Source: an uncultured Jannaschia sp. (GTDB taxonomy: Bacteria; Pseudomonadota; Alphaproteobacteria; Rhodobacterales; Rhodobacteraceae). From it: a stretch of DNA of 64,000 nucleotides. This document shows positions 17,397 through 27,560 of the stretch, piece after piece (positions within the stretch are counted from its first letter, which is position 1; each line of letters begins with the position of its first letter). The position numbers and the translations under genes were made by a program. The notes beneath the pieces were generated by a model. That model saw only the letters and a list, made by a program, of their open reading frames with translations, had not been told where the DNA came from and did no database searches. The stretch covers positions 28,210 through 92,209 of the forward strand of contig NZ_CANLTQ010000011.1 of the NCBI RefSeq assembly GCF_947494025.1. The letters run 5' to 3'.

Positions 17397-17510
17397 GCCG
17401 CCACCGGTTCGAGGCCATGCCGAACCGGTTGGCGCTGTCCGATCCCGCCCTGGAATTCGCAGCGTGAAAGTAATGCCCTCCATATGAATGTATTACCTCT
17501 CGGAGCCGAT

Positions 17511-17749
17511 TTGCCGACGACCGTGACATCCAAGGGACAGGTGACCATCCCCGAAGCCGGTGCGCGACTTTCTCGGAATCGAGCCCGGCAGCCGCGTGGG
17601 CTTCGGACGGACGGAGGACGGTCGCGTCGAGCTACGGCCCGAAGGCGCCGCGCCGGACGCTGGCCGATCTGCGCGGCCAGGCCGGGCCTGGACCCTCCAC
17701 CGGGGAAATCATCGCGCTGACGCGAGGGGAGGTCTCGGACGGGGCGTGA
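17511..17749 (+). pseudogene. vapB: VapB-type AbrB-fold antitoxin with two frameshifts
   Basis: Joined across three frames the sequence reads as a VapB/AbrB antitoxin: TTVTSKGQVTIPEA, then VRDFLGIEPGSRVGFGR, then APRRTLADLRGQAGPGPS and a TGA at 17747-17749. The frame moves by +1 at a GG pair at 17559-17560 and again at a GG pair at 17644-17645. Removing one G at each place restores a full reading frame. The start is TTG at 17511, or ATG at 17484. GTAAT (17470-17474) and ATTAC (17492-17496) flank the ATG and could be its old operator. The stop overlaps the vapC GTG (GTGA). Confidence 0.8.
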
Positions 17750-18144
17750 CCTTTATCAACACGAACGTCCTGCTCGATCTGGTGACGGACGACCCGATCC
17801 ACGCCGACGGGTCGCTGGCGCGGCTCGAAGAGGCGGCGCTTCGCGGACTGCTCGTGATCGGCGACGTCGTCTGTGGCGAGCTGTCCGTGCGTTACGAGCG
17901 GATCGAGGATCTCGACGCCTTCGTGGCGCAGGCGGGGCTCCGGCGGACGGCGATGCCGGACGCGGCGCTGGTTCTGGCCGGCAAGGCGTTCCGGTCCTAT
18001 CGGCGCTCGGGCGGCACGCGGGTGGGGGTGTTGCCGGACTTCTTCGTCGGCGCGCAGGCGGCGCTGGCCGCCCGCCCGCTGCTCACCCGGGACGTGACGC
18101 GGTATCGCACCTACTTCCCGTCGGTGGAGCTGATCGCGCCGTGA
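17746..18144 (+). CDS. vapC: PIN-domain VapC-type toxin, probably catalytically dead
   Basis: This 132-residue PIN-domain protein has the normal length for VapC, an RNase toxin that cleaves tRNA or rRNA. The GTG start at 17746 overlaps the antitoxin stop. PIN acidic residues are visible at GDVVCGEL, LPDFFVGA and LLTRDVTRY. The first one is missing: the N-terminal motif reads FINTNVLLDL where the family has FIDTN, an Asp5-to-Asn change (GAC to AAC). That Asp helps bind the catalytic metal, so activity is probably lost. This fits with an antitoxin gene that is also broken. Confidence 0.88.
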   Translation: MTFINTNVLLDLVTDDPIHADGSLARLEEAALRGLLVIGDVVCGELSVRYERIEDLDAFVAQAGLRRTAMPDAALVLAGKAFRSYRRSGGTRVGVLPDFFVGAQAALAARPLLTRDVTRYRTYFPSVELIAP

Positions 18145-18280
18145 CGGGCCGGGCGGCGCGATCGCTGGCCTAGGCACCGCTTCCCCGGGATCACAGCGTG
18201 GCCGCCGGTGCAGGTTCAGCGCCCCGGGTATCCCCGTCCGACCGCCGTGCCGGGAAGCGCGACAAAGGGCGCGGGCCGTT

Positions 18281-18327
18281 GGCCGGATCGGGCGCCGGAT
18301 GCCGTGACCCCGGCCCGCGATCCGGCC
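18281..18327. terminator. Inverted repeat between convergent vapC and the Rieske-hemerythrin gene
   Basis: GGCCGGATCG at 18281-18290 and CGATCCGGCC at 18318-18327 are perfect 10-bp complements separated by 27 bases. The repeat sits between two convergent genes, where a bidirectional terminator would be useful. There is no T tract, so it may only be a GC-rich structure. Confidence 0.35.
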
Positions 18328-18346
18328 ACCGCCGGACGGGGCGTGC

Positions 18347-19810
18347 TCACACCCCTTCGAGCAGGCGGATCTTGAGGTCGCGGAAGGCGCTGCGGGCGCG
18401 GGACTCGCGCTCGTGGTCGAGCATCGCCTCGATCTCGGCCCCCATCTGGCGCAGCCGCGCGTCGCCGAGACGCTGCGCCTCCTTGAACATCGAGCGCTCC
18501 TCGGAGCTGGCATGGTGGTCGACCGCTTCGTGCAGGGCGCGAAGCTGCGCCTCGAATTCCGGGCTCGACGGCCCGAGCCGCAGCGTCACCGCGAGCATGT
18601 CGGCGAGCTGCTGGTGCTCCGCATGGGCGACGGGCACGTCCTCGCTGACGGGTCGGACGGCCGGGTAGAAGATCTCGTCCTCGACATGCTCGTGGATCTC
18701 GAGCTCACCCGCCAGCAGACGCATCACGTCGCGCCGCTCCGGGTCGTCGGGCGCCATCGCCTCGATCCGCTCGAAGAGCCGGCGCATGAGCTCGTGATGC
18801 TCGAAGAGCACTTCGTCGGCCTTGCGCGCCCCGGGCGGCGGGGACGGCTCCGGCCCTTGCGTGGCGGCGTCGATCTCCTGCGGGGTGAGCGCCTCGTCCC
18901 CCGGCTCCGGCACACGGCGGATCTCGACTTGGCCCCCTCGCACACGCGCGTCGTAGCGCGGCTGCGGCGCGGTGGAGGGGCCGTCGAGCACGCGCCCGTC
19001 GCGGAGGCAGAAGCGCGAACCGTGCCAGGGGCAGACGAGGCCGCCATCCTGCACCCAGCCCTCGTCGAGCGGGCCGCCCATATGGGAGCAGCGCGACCCC
19101 ATCGCGTGGACGCGCCCGCGATGGCGCACCAGAGCGACACCGATCCCGGCGCGCGCGGCCTCGTCCCAGACCTCCACGCGGCGCGGCCGGTCCTCCTCCA
19201 GCGCGTCGAGGGGAAGGACCGGCATGAAGGCGCGCGGCTCGGGCGAGCGGTCGGCCTGATCGACGCCCACGCCGCGGCGATAGACGAGGTGGCCGCCGAG
19301 CCAGGCGCCCGCCGCCATCGCGGCCCATCCCGCGCCGCTCAGCGCCCGGCCCGCGGAGCGGCGGCCGCGCCGGCGCAGCGCGAGCGAGCCGAGGGCAAGC
19401 GCGAGCGCGGTCGAGTTCGCGGCGGCGTGGACGAGCCCGGTGCGGCGGTCGCGGCCGTGGATCTGCCGCCAGTCGGCGATCCCGGCCGCCGCGGCGGCGA
19501 CGGCCCCGCCCGCGCCGGCCGCCAGCGCGATATCGGCCGCCCGCGCCGTCCGCGGATCGTCGGAGAGGCCCAGCGTTTCCGCCGTATCGAGGGCGAAGGC
19601 CAGCGTCCAGCCGCCGACGGGCAGCGTCGCGAGCAGCGGGTGCAGCGGGTGGCCGAGCCACGTCCCGTGCAGCGCGTTCTCGATCGGCTGCGCCGCGCGT
19701 CCCATCGGCTGGAGCGCGAGCGAGGCCGCGTTGGCGACGTCGTAGGAGGGACGGTCGAGCCGCTCCTCGCCCTCGATGGCGGCAACGATGCGCTCGGTTC
19801 GCTGGCTCAT
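18347..19810 (-). CDS. Fusion protein: DUF2231 membrane domain, Rieske [2Fe-2S] domain, hemerythrin domain
   Basis: This 487-residue protein has three parts. Residues about 30-185 form a DUF2231-type membrane domain with hydrophobic helices and the HPLHPLLATLPVGG motif. Residues about 190-300 form a Rieske ferredoxin-like domain whose ligands are complete: C241-S-H243 and C260-P-W-H263. The C-terminus, from about residue 325, is a hemerythrin-like four-helix bundle with FEHHELM, IHEHVEDEIFYPAV, AHAEHQQL and DHHASSEE as iron-ligand candidates. The protein would join a membrane anchor, an electron-transfer cluster and an O2/NO-binding diiron site. A role in redox or NO/O2 stress is inference. 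The ATG at 19810 is the first plausible start. Confidence 0.9.
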   Translation of the reverse strand: MSQRTERIVAAIEGEERLDRPSYDVANAASLALQPMGRAAQPIENALHGTWLGHPLHPLLATLPVGGWTLAFALDTAETLGLSDDPRTARAADIALAAGAGGAVAAAAAGIADWRQIHGRDRRTGLVHAAANSTALALALGSLALRRRGRRSAGRALSGAGWAAMAAGAWLGGHLVYRRGVGVDQADRSPEPRAFMPVLPLDALEEDRPRRVEVWDEAARAGIGVALVRHRGRVHAMGSRCSHMGGPLDEGWVQDGGLVCPWHGSRFCLRDGRVLDGPSTAPQPRYDARVRGGQVEIRRVPEPGDEALTPQEIDAATQGPEPSPPPGARKADEVLFEHHELMRRLFERIEAMAPDDPERRDVMRLLAGELEIHEHVEDEIFYPAVRPVSEDVPVAHAEHQQLADMLAVTLRLGPSSPEFEAQLRALHEAVDHHASSEERSMFKEAQRLGDARLRQMGAEIEAMLDHERESRARSAFRDLKIRLLEGV

Positions 19811-20009
19811 GACTCGTTCCCTTTCTCGATCCGCACGGCAGGCGGGCAAGTGCCGCGCCGGGGGCAACCGCGGCCCTCCGCGCGCGCCGCTCGGGGGGCC
19901 AACGAGGGCCCGGATGATTTGGTTTCCCGCCATTCCGTCGGTTGACGCGACCGTTGCGGTTTTTGCGACGCGCTCGGAAGAGCGTTCGCATGGGGCGTCA
20001 GACCGGCGG

Positions 20010-21221
20010 TCAGGCCTCGGAGCGCGTCGGCGGGCTTGCGTAGCGGCTGCCGCGAGGTCTGGCCACATTATCGAAATCGCGGGCCAACCGGTGCAGGGCG
20101 TCGCACACCCGCGGCCCGGCCAGCGGGGCCCCGTGGCCCGACAGGATCAGGTCGGGCGCGAGCTCGGCCAGCCGCCGCGCGGAGTCGCGCGCCTGGTCCC
20201 ATTCCGTCGTGAAATAGGCGGGCGGGCCGTGGATCTCGGGGGCCTGCGTCGCCACGGCATAGGCGGATTCCTGGCGCGTGGTGACGACGGCGTCGCCGGC
20301 AAGCAGCGTCCGGTCGCGCGCGCGCCACAAGGAGATGTGGCCTAGCGCGTGGCCGGGCGTATGGAGCCAGCGCCAGTCCGGCGCCCCCGGGACCGTACCG
20401 TCGTCGGGCAGGGAACGGAGGCGCGGCCGCACGTCCACGGGCGCGGTCGGATACAGGCCAGCGAGCGCCGCCATCGCCCCGCCGCCGACGCTCGGATCGC
20501 CCGGGGGGTAAGCCCGCGAGCCGTCGAGATAGGGATGTTCCAGCGGGTGCGCGAAAACGGGGGCGTCCCAGCGTTCGGCCAGTTCCTCGAGCGCGCCGAC
20601 ATGGTCGAAATGCCCGTGGGTCATCACGATGGCCGCGGGGCGGGCGCCGGATCCGAACCGTTCCGTCGCCGCCGCCGCGATCGGGCGCGCCGTGCCGGTC
20701 AGGCCGGCATCGACGAGGATCCAGTTCCGGTCGCCGGCGCCGCGTGGCCCGAGAAAGGCGACGTTGACGATGCCGAGCCGGCGATAGGCGAGTTCCGGCG
20801 CCACCTCGCGGATGCGCGACCCGCGCTCGATCCGCGCGATCGCGTCCGCGCCGACCGGAACCTGGCGACCCACGCGGCGCTGTGACCGTTCCGGCCGGTC
20901 CGTCAGAAGCGCCACCGCGATCGAGAACAGGCCGTAGCCTGCCAGCAATCCCCGCACCTCCGGCGGCTCGTGCTTGAGCATCGCGGCGGCGGCGCAGAAG
21001 CCCGCGCCCTGAAGCGCGTCGAGCGCCAGATGCTCGGACATCGACAGCGGCGCCGTCGAGGGCCGGTCGTAGCGGGTCAGCAGGCTATAGGCCGCGACAC
21101 CGGCGCCGGCCGCCGCAAGCGGCGCGTGGAGCCGTCTGTTCCAGCGCAGGATCCGGGGCGCCGCGACAAGCGCGGCCGCGGACAGCGCGTCGAGCGCGGC
21201 ATGAAGGCGGGGCGGGATCAT
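20010..21221 (-). CDS. MBL-fold metallo-hydrolase with N-terminal membrane domain
   Basis: This 403-residue protein begins with about 115 residues of hydrophobic helices (LHAPLAAAGAGVAAYSLLTR; GYGLFSIAVALLTD) without a signal cleavage site. A glyoxalase-II-like metallo-beta-lactamase domain follows. Metal motifs are THGHFDH, LHTPGHALGH, an Asp in LLAGDAV and SGHGAP. The anchored domain could hydrolyse a thioester, lactone or similar bond; which side of the membrane it faces cannot be told. It is on the same strand as the Rieske-hemerythrin gene, about 200 bases upstream of it, and may be co-expressed. Confidence 0.9.
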   Translation of the reverse strand: MIPPRLHAALDALSAAALVAAPRILRWNRRLHAPLAAAGAGVAAYSLLTRYDRPSTAPLSMSEHLALDALQGAGFCAAAAMLKHEPPEVRGLLAGYGLFSIAVALLTDRPERSQRRVGRQVPVGADAIARIERGSRIREVAPELAYRRLGIVNVAFLGPRGAGDRNWILVDAGLTGTARPIAAAATERFGSGARPAAIVMTHGHFDHVGALEELAERWDAPVFAHPLEHPYLDGSRAYPPGDPSVGGGAMAALAGLYPTAPVDVRPRLRSLPDDGTVPGAPDWRWLHTPGHALGHISLWRARDRTLLAGDAVVTTRQESAYAVATQAPEIHGPPAYFTTEWDQARDSARRLAELAPDLILSGHGAPLAGPRVCDALHRLARDFDNVARPRGSRYASPPTRSEA

Positions 21222-21378
21222 GATCGGCCACCCCGGTTCGCCCGGGCGATCGCCTCGATAGGTCCGGCCGGGCCGGGCGGGCGCTTGTCCGACGGGTCAT
21301 GCGGGGTTGATGCGTCGATCATGATGGCCTCCCGAGATCACAAAGGCGCAACGCGGGGTACGACGCGGCGTTCCGATG

Positions 21379-21918
21379 TCACGGCCCGCCCGTCGCCGCC
21401 GCGTTCGCCTCGGCCTGTGCTTTGCGCGACGCGCGCCACAACGCCCAGCCGCCCGCGATCATCGCCGCCCCCCAGACGAGGAAGCCCACATCCCACCAGA
21501 TCCATTGCGCTCGGGGAACGGTCTCGTTGACATGGTGCAATCCGAGGATCTGATGGCTGAGGAGCCCTTCGGCGACGTTGAAGAGCCCGAAACCCATCAG
21601 GAGCGTGCCTGCCAGCAGGCGGTTGGACCAGCGCAGGTGCGTGCCCCGCGCCGCGCGCCAAAGCAGGACGAGGCCGACAAGGACGAAGACGTAGGCCGTG
21701 GCATGGAAAAGCCCGTCGAAGAGCGTGTTCCCGCGCAGGCCCTCGACCGTGTCCACCGGAAAGCCCGCGCTGCTGGCCATGTGGTGCCATTGAAGGATCT
21801 GGTGGAGGACGATCCCGTCGAAGAACCCGCCGATGCCGAGGCCGAAAAAGATGCCGGCGGCGGTCGGAAAGGTCGTGGCGGCGCGTTCGGTCTCGGGCAG
21901 GGGCGTCGTGCGGGGCAT
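21379..21918 (-). CDS. DUF2243 membrane protein
   Basis: This 179-residue protein has four hydrophobic segments and the DUF2243 hallmarks: GIFFGLGIGGFFDGIVLHQI, LQWHHM, DGLFHA and the later LLSHQILGLHHV. Conserved His residues in the helices suggest metal or heme contact, but no function is established. The ATG at 21918 gives MPRTTPLPETER; the earlier in-frame start has a non-conserved leader. It lies upstream of the MBL gene on the same strand with about 160 bases between. Confidence 0.88.
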   Translation of the reverse strand: MPRTTPLPETERAATTFPTAAGIFFGLGIGGFFDGIVLHQILQWHHMASSAGFPVDTVEGLRGNTLFDGLFHATAYVFVLVGLVLLWRAARGTHLRWSNRLLAGTLLMGFGLFNVAEGLLSHQILGLHHVNETVPRAQWIWWDVGFLVWGAAMIAGGWALWRASRKAQAEANAAATGGP

Positions 21919-22029
21919 TCGGCAAGAACCGTGTTGGGACTGCGTCACAACGGGCCGGCAAGGCGAAGCGTTCCCGTGCCCACGCTCCCCGGTTCCCGTG
22001 GCAGGACATGGGAGCGATCCCTGCCGGCA

Positions 22030-22062
22030 CATCTCCGTGGCCGGAAACAGGCCACGGAGATG
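22030..22062. terminator. Perfect 13-bp stem-loop between glgX and the DUF2243 gene
   Basis: CATCTCCGTGGCC at 22030-22042 pairs perfectly with GGCCACGGAGATG at 22050-22062 around a 7-base loop. It lies 46 bases after the glgX stop and 112 bases before the DUF2243 start, on the same transcript strand. The stem is strong enough to stop or stabilise transcript ends, but no T run follows, so its role is uncertain. Confidence 0.5.
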
Positions 22063-22107
22063 CGGGCGCCCGCGATCCGGCCGGACCGACGGGGCCAGCG
22101 GGCCGGG

Positions 22108-24333
<2,226 letters not shown>

Positions 24334-24957
24334 ATGCGGAGTGCCTGACAAGTAGGGAGCGTCGGGTAACGCGATCGCATCGACCCGGTTCCGTCGCCTG
24401 CCGCGGCGGGACACGTCGCCGTGATGCTCCGCGCGGGGTCGGGACCGACCGACGGGCGTGTGGATCACGAGCGTCCGGGCACGCTCGATCCGCATGGCGG
24501 GGCGCCGTCAGGACGCGTACGGACGCACGGCAGGCGGGTCCGCCGCCCGCGCCGTGTCTCCCTTCCAGGACCGCGAGGGGTCCGCGCGGGAACGGCTCCC
24601 CCGCGAAGAGTCGGGCGGTGCTGCGACGGGGCAGGCGGGATTGGCGGGACGGCTTGCGGAGCCTGCCGCGCGGGTTCGTCGGCGCGATCCCGTCCTTCGC
24701 GGCGGTGCCGATGTCGATCATCCCGCCCGGCGTCGGAATGATCCGCCAAAGGCCCCATCGGACAGGTCTCGATCGGCCACCTCGTCGTCGCGGGGATCGT
24801 GTTCGCGGCCTTGCTCGGCTTGCCCGACATCTTCGCCAATGGCCGAAACACGACCGGGAGCCGTTCGGCCGGCAAGATCGGCTCGGCGGATGACCCCATC
24901 GTGTTGATGGCCGACCTGCGGAGTGCCTTCCGCCGCACGGACTGCGGGCGGTGCGTG
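24334..24957. other. Gene-poor stretch upstream of glgX, degenerate sequence
   Basis: No frame here shows family-level features. A rightward frame around 24780-24850 has a short hydrophobic run (HLVVAGIVFAALLGLPDIFA) that may come from a lost membrane-protein gene. It cannot be assigned. The glgX promoter should be within the first 150 bases. Confidence 0.35.
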
Positions 24958-25290
24958 CACGCGGAAGCGGCGCCATCGTCAACATCGCCTCGCGCGCCGC
25001 GCATTGCGGCTGACCCGACGCATCCGTCTGCGTCATCGGCAGGCACGGCGTCCTCGGTCTTACCCGCACACCGGGTGCCGAATGGGCGGGGCTGGCGTGC
25101 AGGGTGAACTCGACCTTGCCCCGTTTCTTTCTGACCGAGCTGAGATGCGAACGCATGCCGGCCGCGCACAAGGAGGCCGCGCATTCCCGCGGATCGCTTC
25201 GGCACGGCGTGTGAACCTGTCCGCGCGGCGGACTTCGTGACCGGCACGGACATCGCCGCCGTCGACGGCGGCTCTCTCGCGGACGGGATC
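24958..25290 (+). pseudogene. Remnant of an SDR-family dehydrogenase gene
   Basis: Pieces of a classical SDR appear in order but in different frames. First is RGSGAIVNIASRAAHCG with a stop (around 24965-25012). Next is GRHGVLGLTRTPGAEWAG with CRVNSTLPRFFLTE, where an SDR would have the YxxxK helix and the NAIAPGFxxT segment. Last is ADFVTGTDIAAVDGG (about 25229-25272), matching the C-terminal VTGxxIxVDGG motif. The catalytic Tyr-Lys pair is gone. At least two frameshifts and one stop separate the pieces. Confidence 0.65.
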
Positions 25291-25428
25291 TCGCCGGCGA
25301 CGGGCCCGGCGCGGCGACAAACCGACGGCGGCGCCCTCGGGCATCTTGCGTAATACGCCGATGATCCCGAGGATCGGGCGCGAAGGCGGCGACGGATCCC
25401 GAGCGCCGCCATGATTGGGGAGTTTGCG

Positions 25429-26715
25429 ATGTCCGACCGAACCTACGCCTTCGACACGCTGGCCGTCCATGCCGGGGCCGAGCCGGACCCCGCCACCGGC
25501 GCGCGTCAGGTGCCGATCTACCAGACCACGGCCTACGTGTTCCGGGACGCCGACCACGCCGCCAAGCTCTTCAACCTCGAGGAGGTCGGCTTCATCTATT
25601 CGCGGCTGACCAACCCGACGGTGCAGGCGCTGGCCACGCGGATCGCGGCGCTCGAGGGCGCGGCCGGCGGCATCGCCTGCTCGTCGGGACACGCGGCGCA
25701 GATCATGGCGCTGTTCCCGCTGATGCAGCCGGGGCGCAACATCGTCGCCTCTTCCCGGCTTTATGGCGGCACCGTCACGCAGTTCACCCATACGATCCGG
25801 CGCTTCGGCTGGCGGGCGAGCTTCGTGGACACCGACGACCTCGACGCGGTGGAGGCGGCGATCGACGACGACACCCGCGCGATCTTCTGCGAAACGATCG
25901 CCAATCCCGGCGGCTACGTCACCGATCTGGACGCCATGGCGCGGATCGCCGACCGCCACGGCATTCCGCTGATCGTCGACAACACCACCGCGACGCCCTG
26001 GCTCTGCCGCCCGATGGAGCATGGCGCCACGCTCGTGGTCCATTCGACCACCAAGTACCTCACGGGCAACGGCACGGTCACCGGCGGCGCGGTGATGGAT
26101 TCGGGCCGGTTCGACTGGAGCGCCTCGGACAAGTTCCCGGCCCTGTCGAAGCCGGAGCCGGCCTATCACGGCCTGACCTTCGCGTCGCTTGGCGCGATGG
26201 CCTTCACGTTCCATTCGATCGCCATCGGCCTGCGCGACCTCGGCATGACCATGAATCCGCAGGGCGCGCATTACACGTTGATGGGGATCGAGACGCTGGG
26301 CCTCCGGATGGAGCGCCACGTCGCGAACGCCCGCAAGGTTGCCGAATGGCTGGAGAACGACTCCCGGATCGAGGCGGTGACCTATGCCGGCCTTCCCTCC
26401 TCGCCCTATCACGAGCGGGCGAAGCGGATCGTGCCGAAGGGGGCGGGGGCGCTCTTCACCGTGAGGGTCCGGGGCGGCTACGACGCCTGCGTGAAACTGG
26501 TCGATGCGCTGCGGCTTTTCAGCCACGTCGCCAATCTCGGCGACACGCGGTCGCTGGTGATTCACCCCGCCTCCACCACCCACCGGCAACTCGAGGCCGA
26601 GCAGCAGATGGCCGCCGGCGCCGCGCCGAACGTGGTTCGCCTGTCCATCGGGATCGAGGATCCGGACGACATCATCGCCGACCTGGATCAGGCTCTGTCT
26701 GCGGCCACGTCCTGA
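25429..26715 (+). CDS. O-acetylhomoserine aminocarboxypropyltransferase-like PLP enzyme (MetY family)
   Basis: This 428-residue cytoplasmic Cys/Met-metabolism PLP enzyme has YSRLTNPTVQALATRIAALE, the phosphate-binding SSGHAAQ segment and DNTTATPWLCRP. The PLP Lys lies in HSTTKYLTGNGTVTGG, and HPASTTHRQL is near the C-terminus. The length and the Gly-rich SGHAAQ region match O-acetylhomoserine sulfhydrylases, which form homocysteine from O-acetylhomoserine and sulfide. Gamma-lyase activity cannot be excluded. The ATG at 25429 is preceded by GGGGAG. It is a single-gene unit with a strong terminator right behind it. Confidence 0.9.
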   Translation: MSDRTYAFDTLAVHAGAEPDPATGARQVPIYQTTAYVFRDADHAAKLFNLEEVGFIYSRLTNPTVQALATRIAALEGAAGGIACSSGHAAQIMALFPLMQPGRNIVASSRLYGGTVTQFTHTIRRFGWRASFVDTDDLDAVEAAIDDDTRAIFCETIANPGGYVTDLDAMARIADRHGIPLIVDNTTATPWLCRPMEHGATLVVHSTTKYLTGNGTVTGGAVMDSGRFDWSASDKFPALSKPEPAYHGLTFASLGAMAFTFHSIAIGLRDLGMTMNPQGAHYTLMGIETLGLRMERHVANARKVAEWLENDSRIEAVTYAGLPSSPYHERAKRIVPKGAGALFTVRVRGGYDACVKLVDALRLFSHVANLGDTRSLVIHPASTTHRQLEAEQQMAAGAAPNVVRLSIGIEDPDDIIADLDQALSAATS

Positions 26716-27452
26716 TGGCGCGGCGTCCCGACGGCCCCTGACGGGGTCGACGGGATCTTTTGCGCGCGTCCGGCGCGTTCCGCGTCGCGCACACCAGAAG
26801 GGCCATCTGCGTCCGGTTGGTCGCGCCCAGCTTGCGCATCGGATGCCGCACATGGACCTTGACCGTCGCCTCCGACAGGAGGTCGAGCTCACGGCCGATC
26901 GCCTTGTTGGTGAGCCCCTTCTCCAGCTCCATGAGGACGTCGCGCTGCCGCCGGGTGAGACGGTCATCGTTGGCGCTGATGCGGAACCGGAAACCCTTGC
27001 CCGGCGGGCCCCGCCCGTTCGGTGGGGACGTCTCGGGCGGTGTCTGCATCATCAAGGGCGACATCCGGGCGCCCATCGACGTCGCATGCGGGTAGTAGGA
27101 CCTGCCCGCGAGGATGGACCGGATCGCGGCGGCCGCGACCTCCGGCGTCATCTCCGTCGGCACGATGCCCCGCACGCCGAGCGTGATGGCGGTCTGGATG
27201 CGTCGTTCGTCCACGTGATCGGCGGGCAGGACGAGCGGCCAATCCTCGGCGCGTCCTTCGATGTGGTGCCCGGCGACCCGATCGCCATCCGCGCAACGCG
27301 TGGTTCATGGCCTTTGGCGGGACGCCGATGGGGGGCCGTGCTACATCCAACGGGCCTTCGTCTTCTCCCGGCGAGAGCTGATCGAAGGGGGCGAAGATGG
27401 AATGGACCCGCGGCCGCTCCGACACGGTTCTGGACGACGAAGCCAAGTTCAT
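26672..27452 (-). pseudogene. LuxR-type response regulator, frameshifted remnant
   Basis: The C-terminal part holds a complete LuxR HTH: LTRRQRDVLMELEKGLTNKA, then SEATVKVHVRHPMRKLG. Before it lies half a receiver-like domain (VDERRIQTAITLGVRGIVPT). That frame has no proper start: it is closed by an in-frame TGA near 27312. The missing N-terminal part appears to continue in another frame from an ATG at 27450-27452 (MNLASSSRTVSERP). Its 3' end runs across the metY terminator and into the antisense of that gene, so its natural stop seems lost too. A shortened functional HTH protein is possible but less likely. Confidence 0.6.
26727..26761 (+). terminator. Rho-independent terminator of the metY-like gene
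   Basis: CCCGACGGCCCC (26727-26738) pairs with GGGGTCGACGGG (26743-26754), with one mismatch and one G-U pair, around a 4-base loop. ATCTTTT follows at 26755-26761. It begins 11 bases after the stop codon. Confidence 0.8.
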
Positions 27453-27560
27453 CCCGCCGCCCCGGGTATCCGCAATCCGCGGGCGGCGTGATGTATCCTT
27501 GTCGGGTCCGTCCGGCCCCGCGACGTCCGACCGAGACAAACCCGAACCCGGAGATCGACC

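Noticed and set aside
17394..17467. A 24-codon frame MSRHRFEAMPNRLALSDPAL... after the IS3 scrap
   Set aside because: It is too short and matches no family that I can name; probably IS debris.
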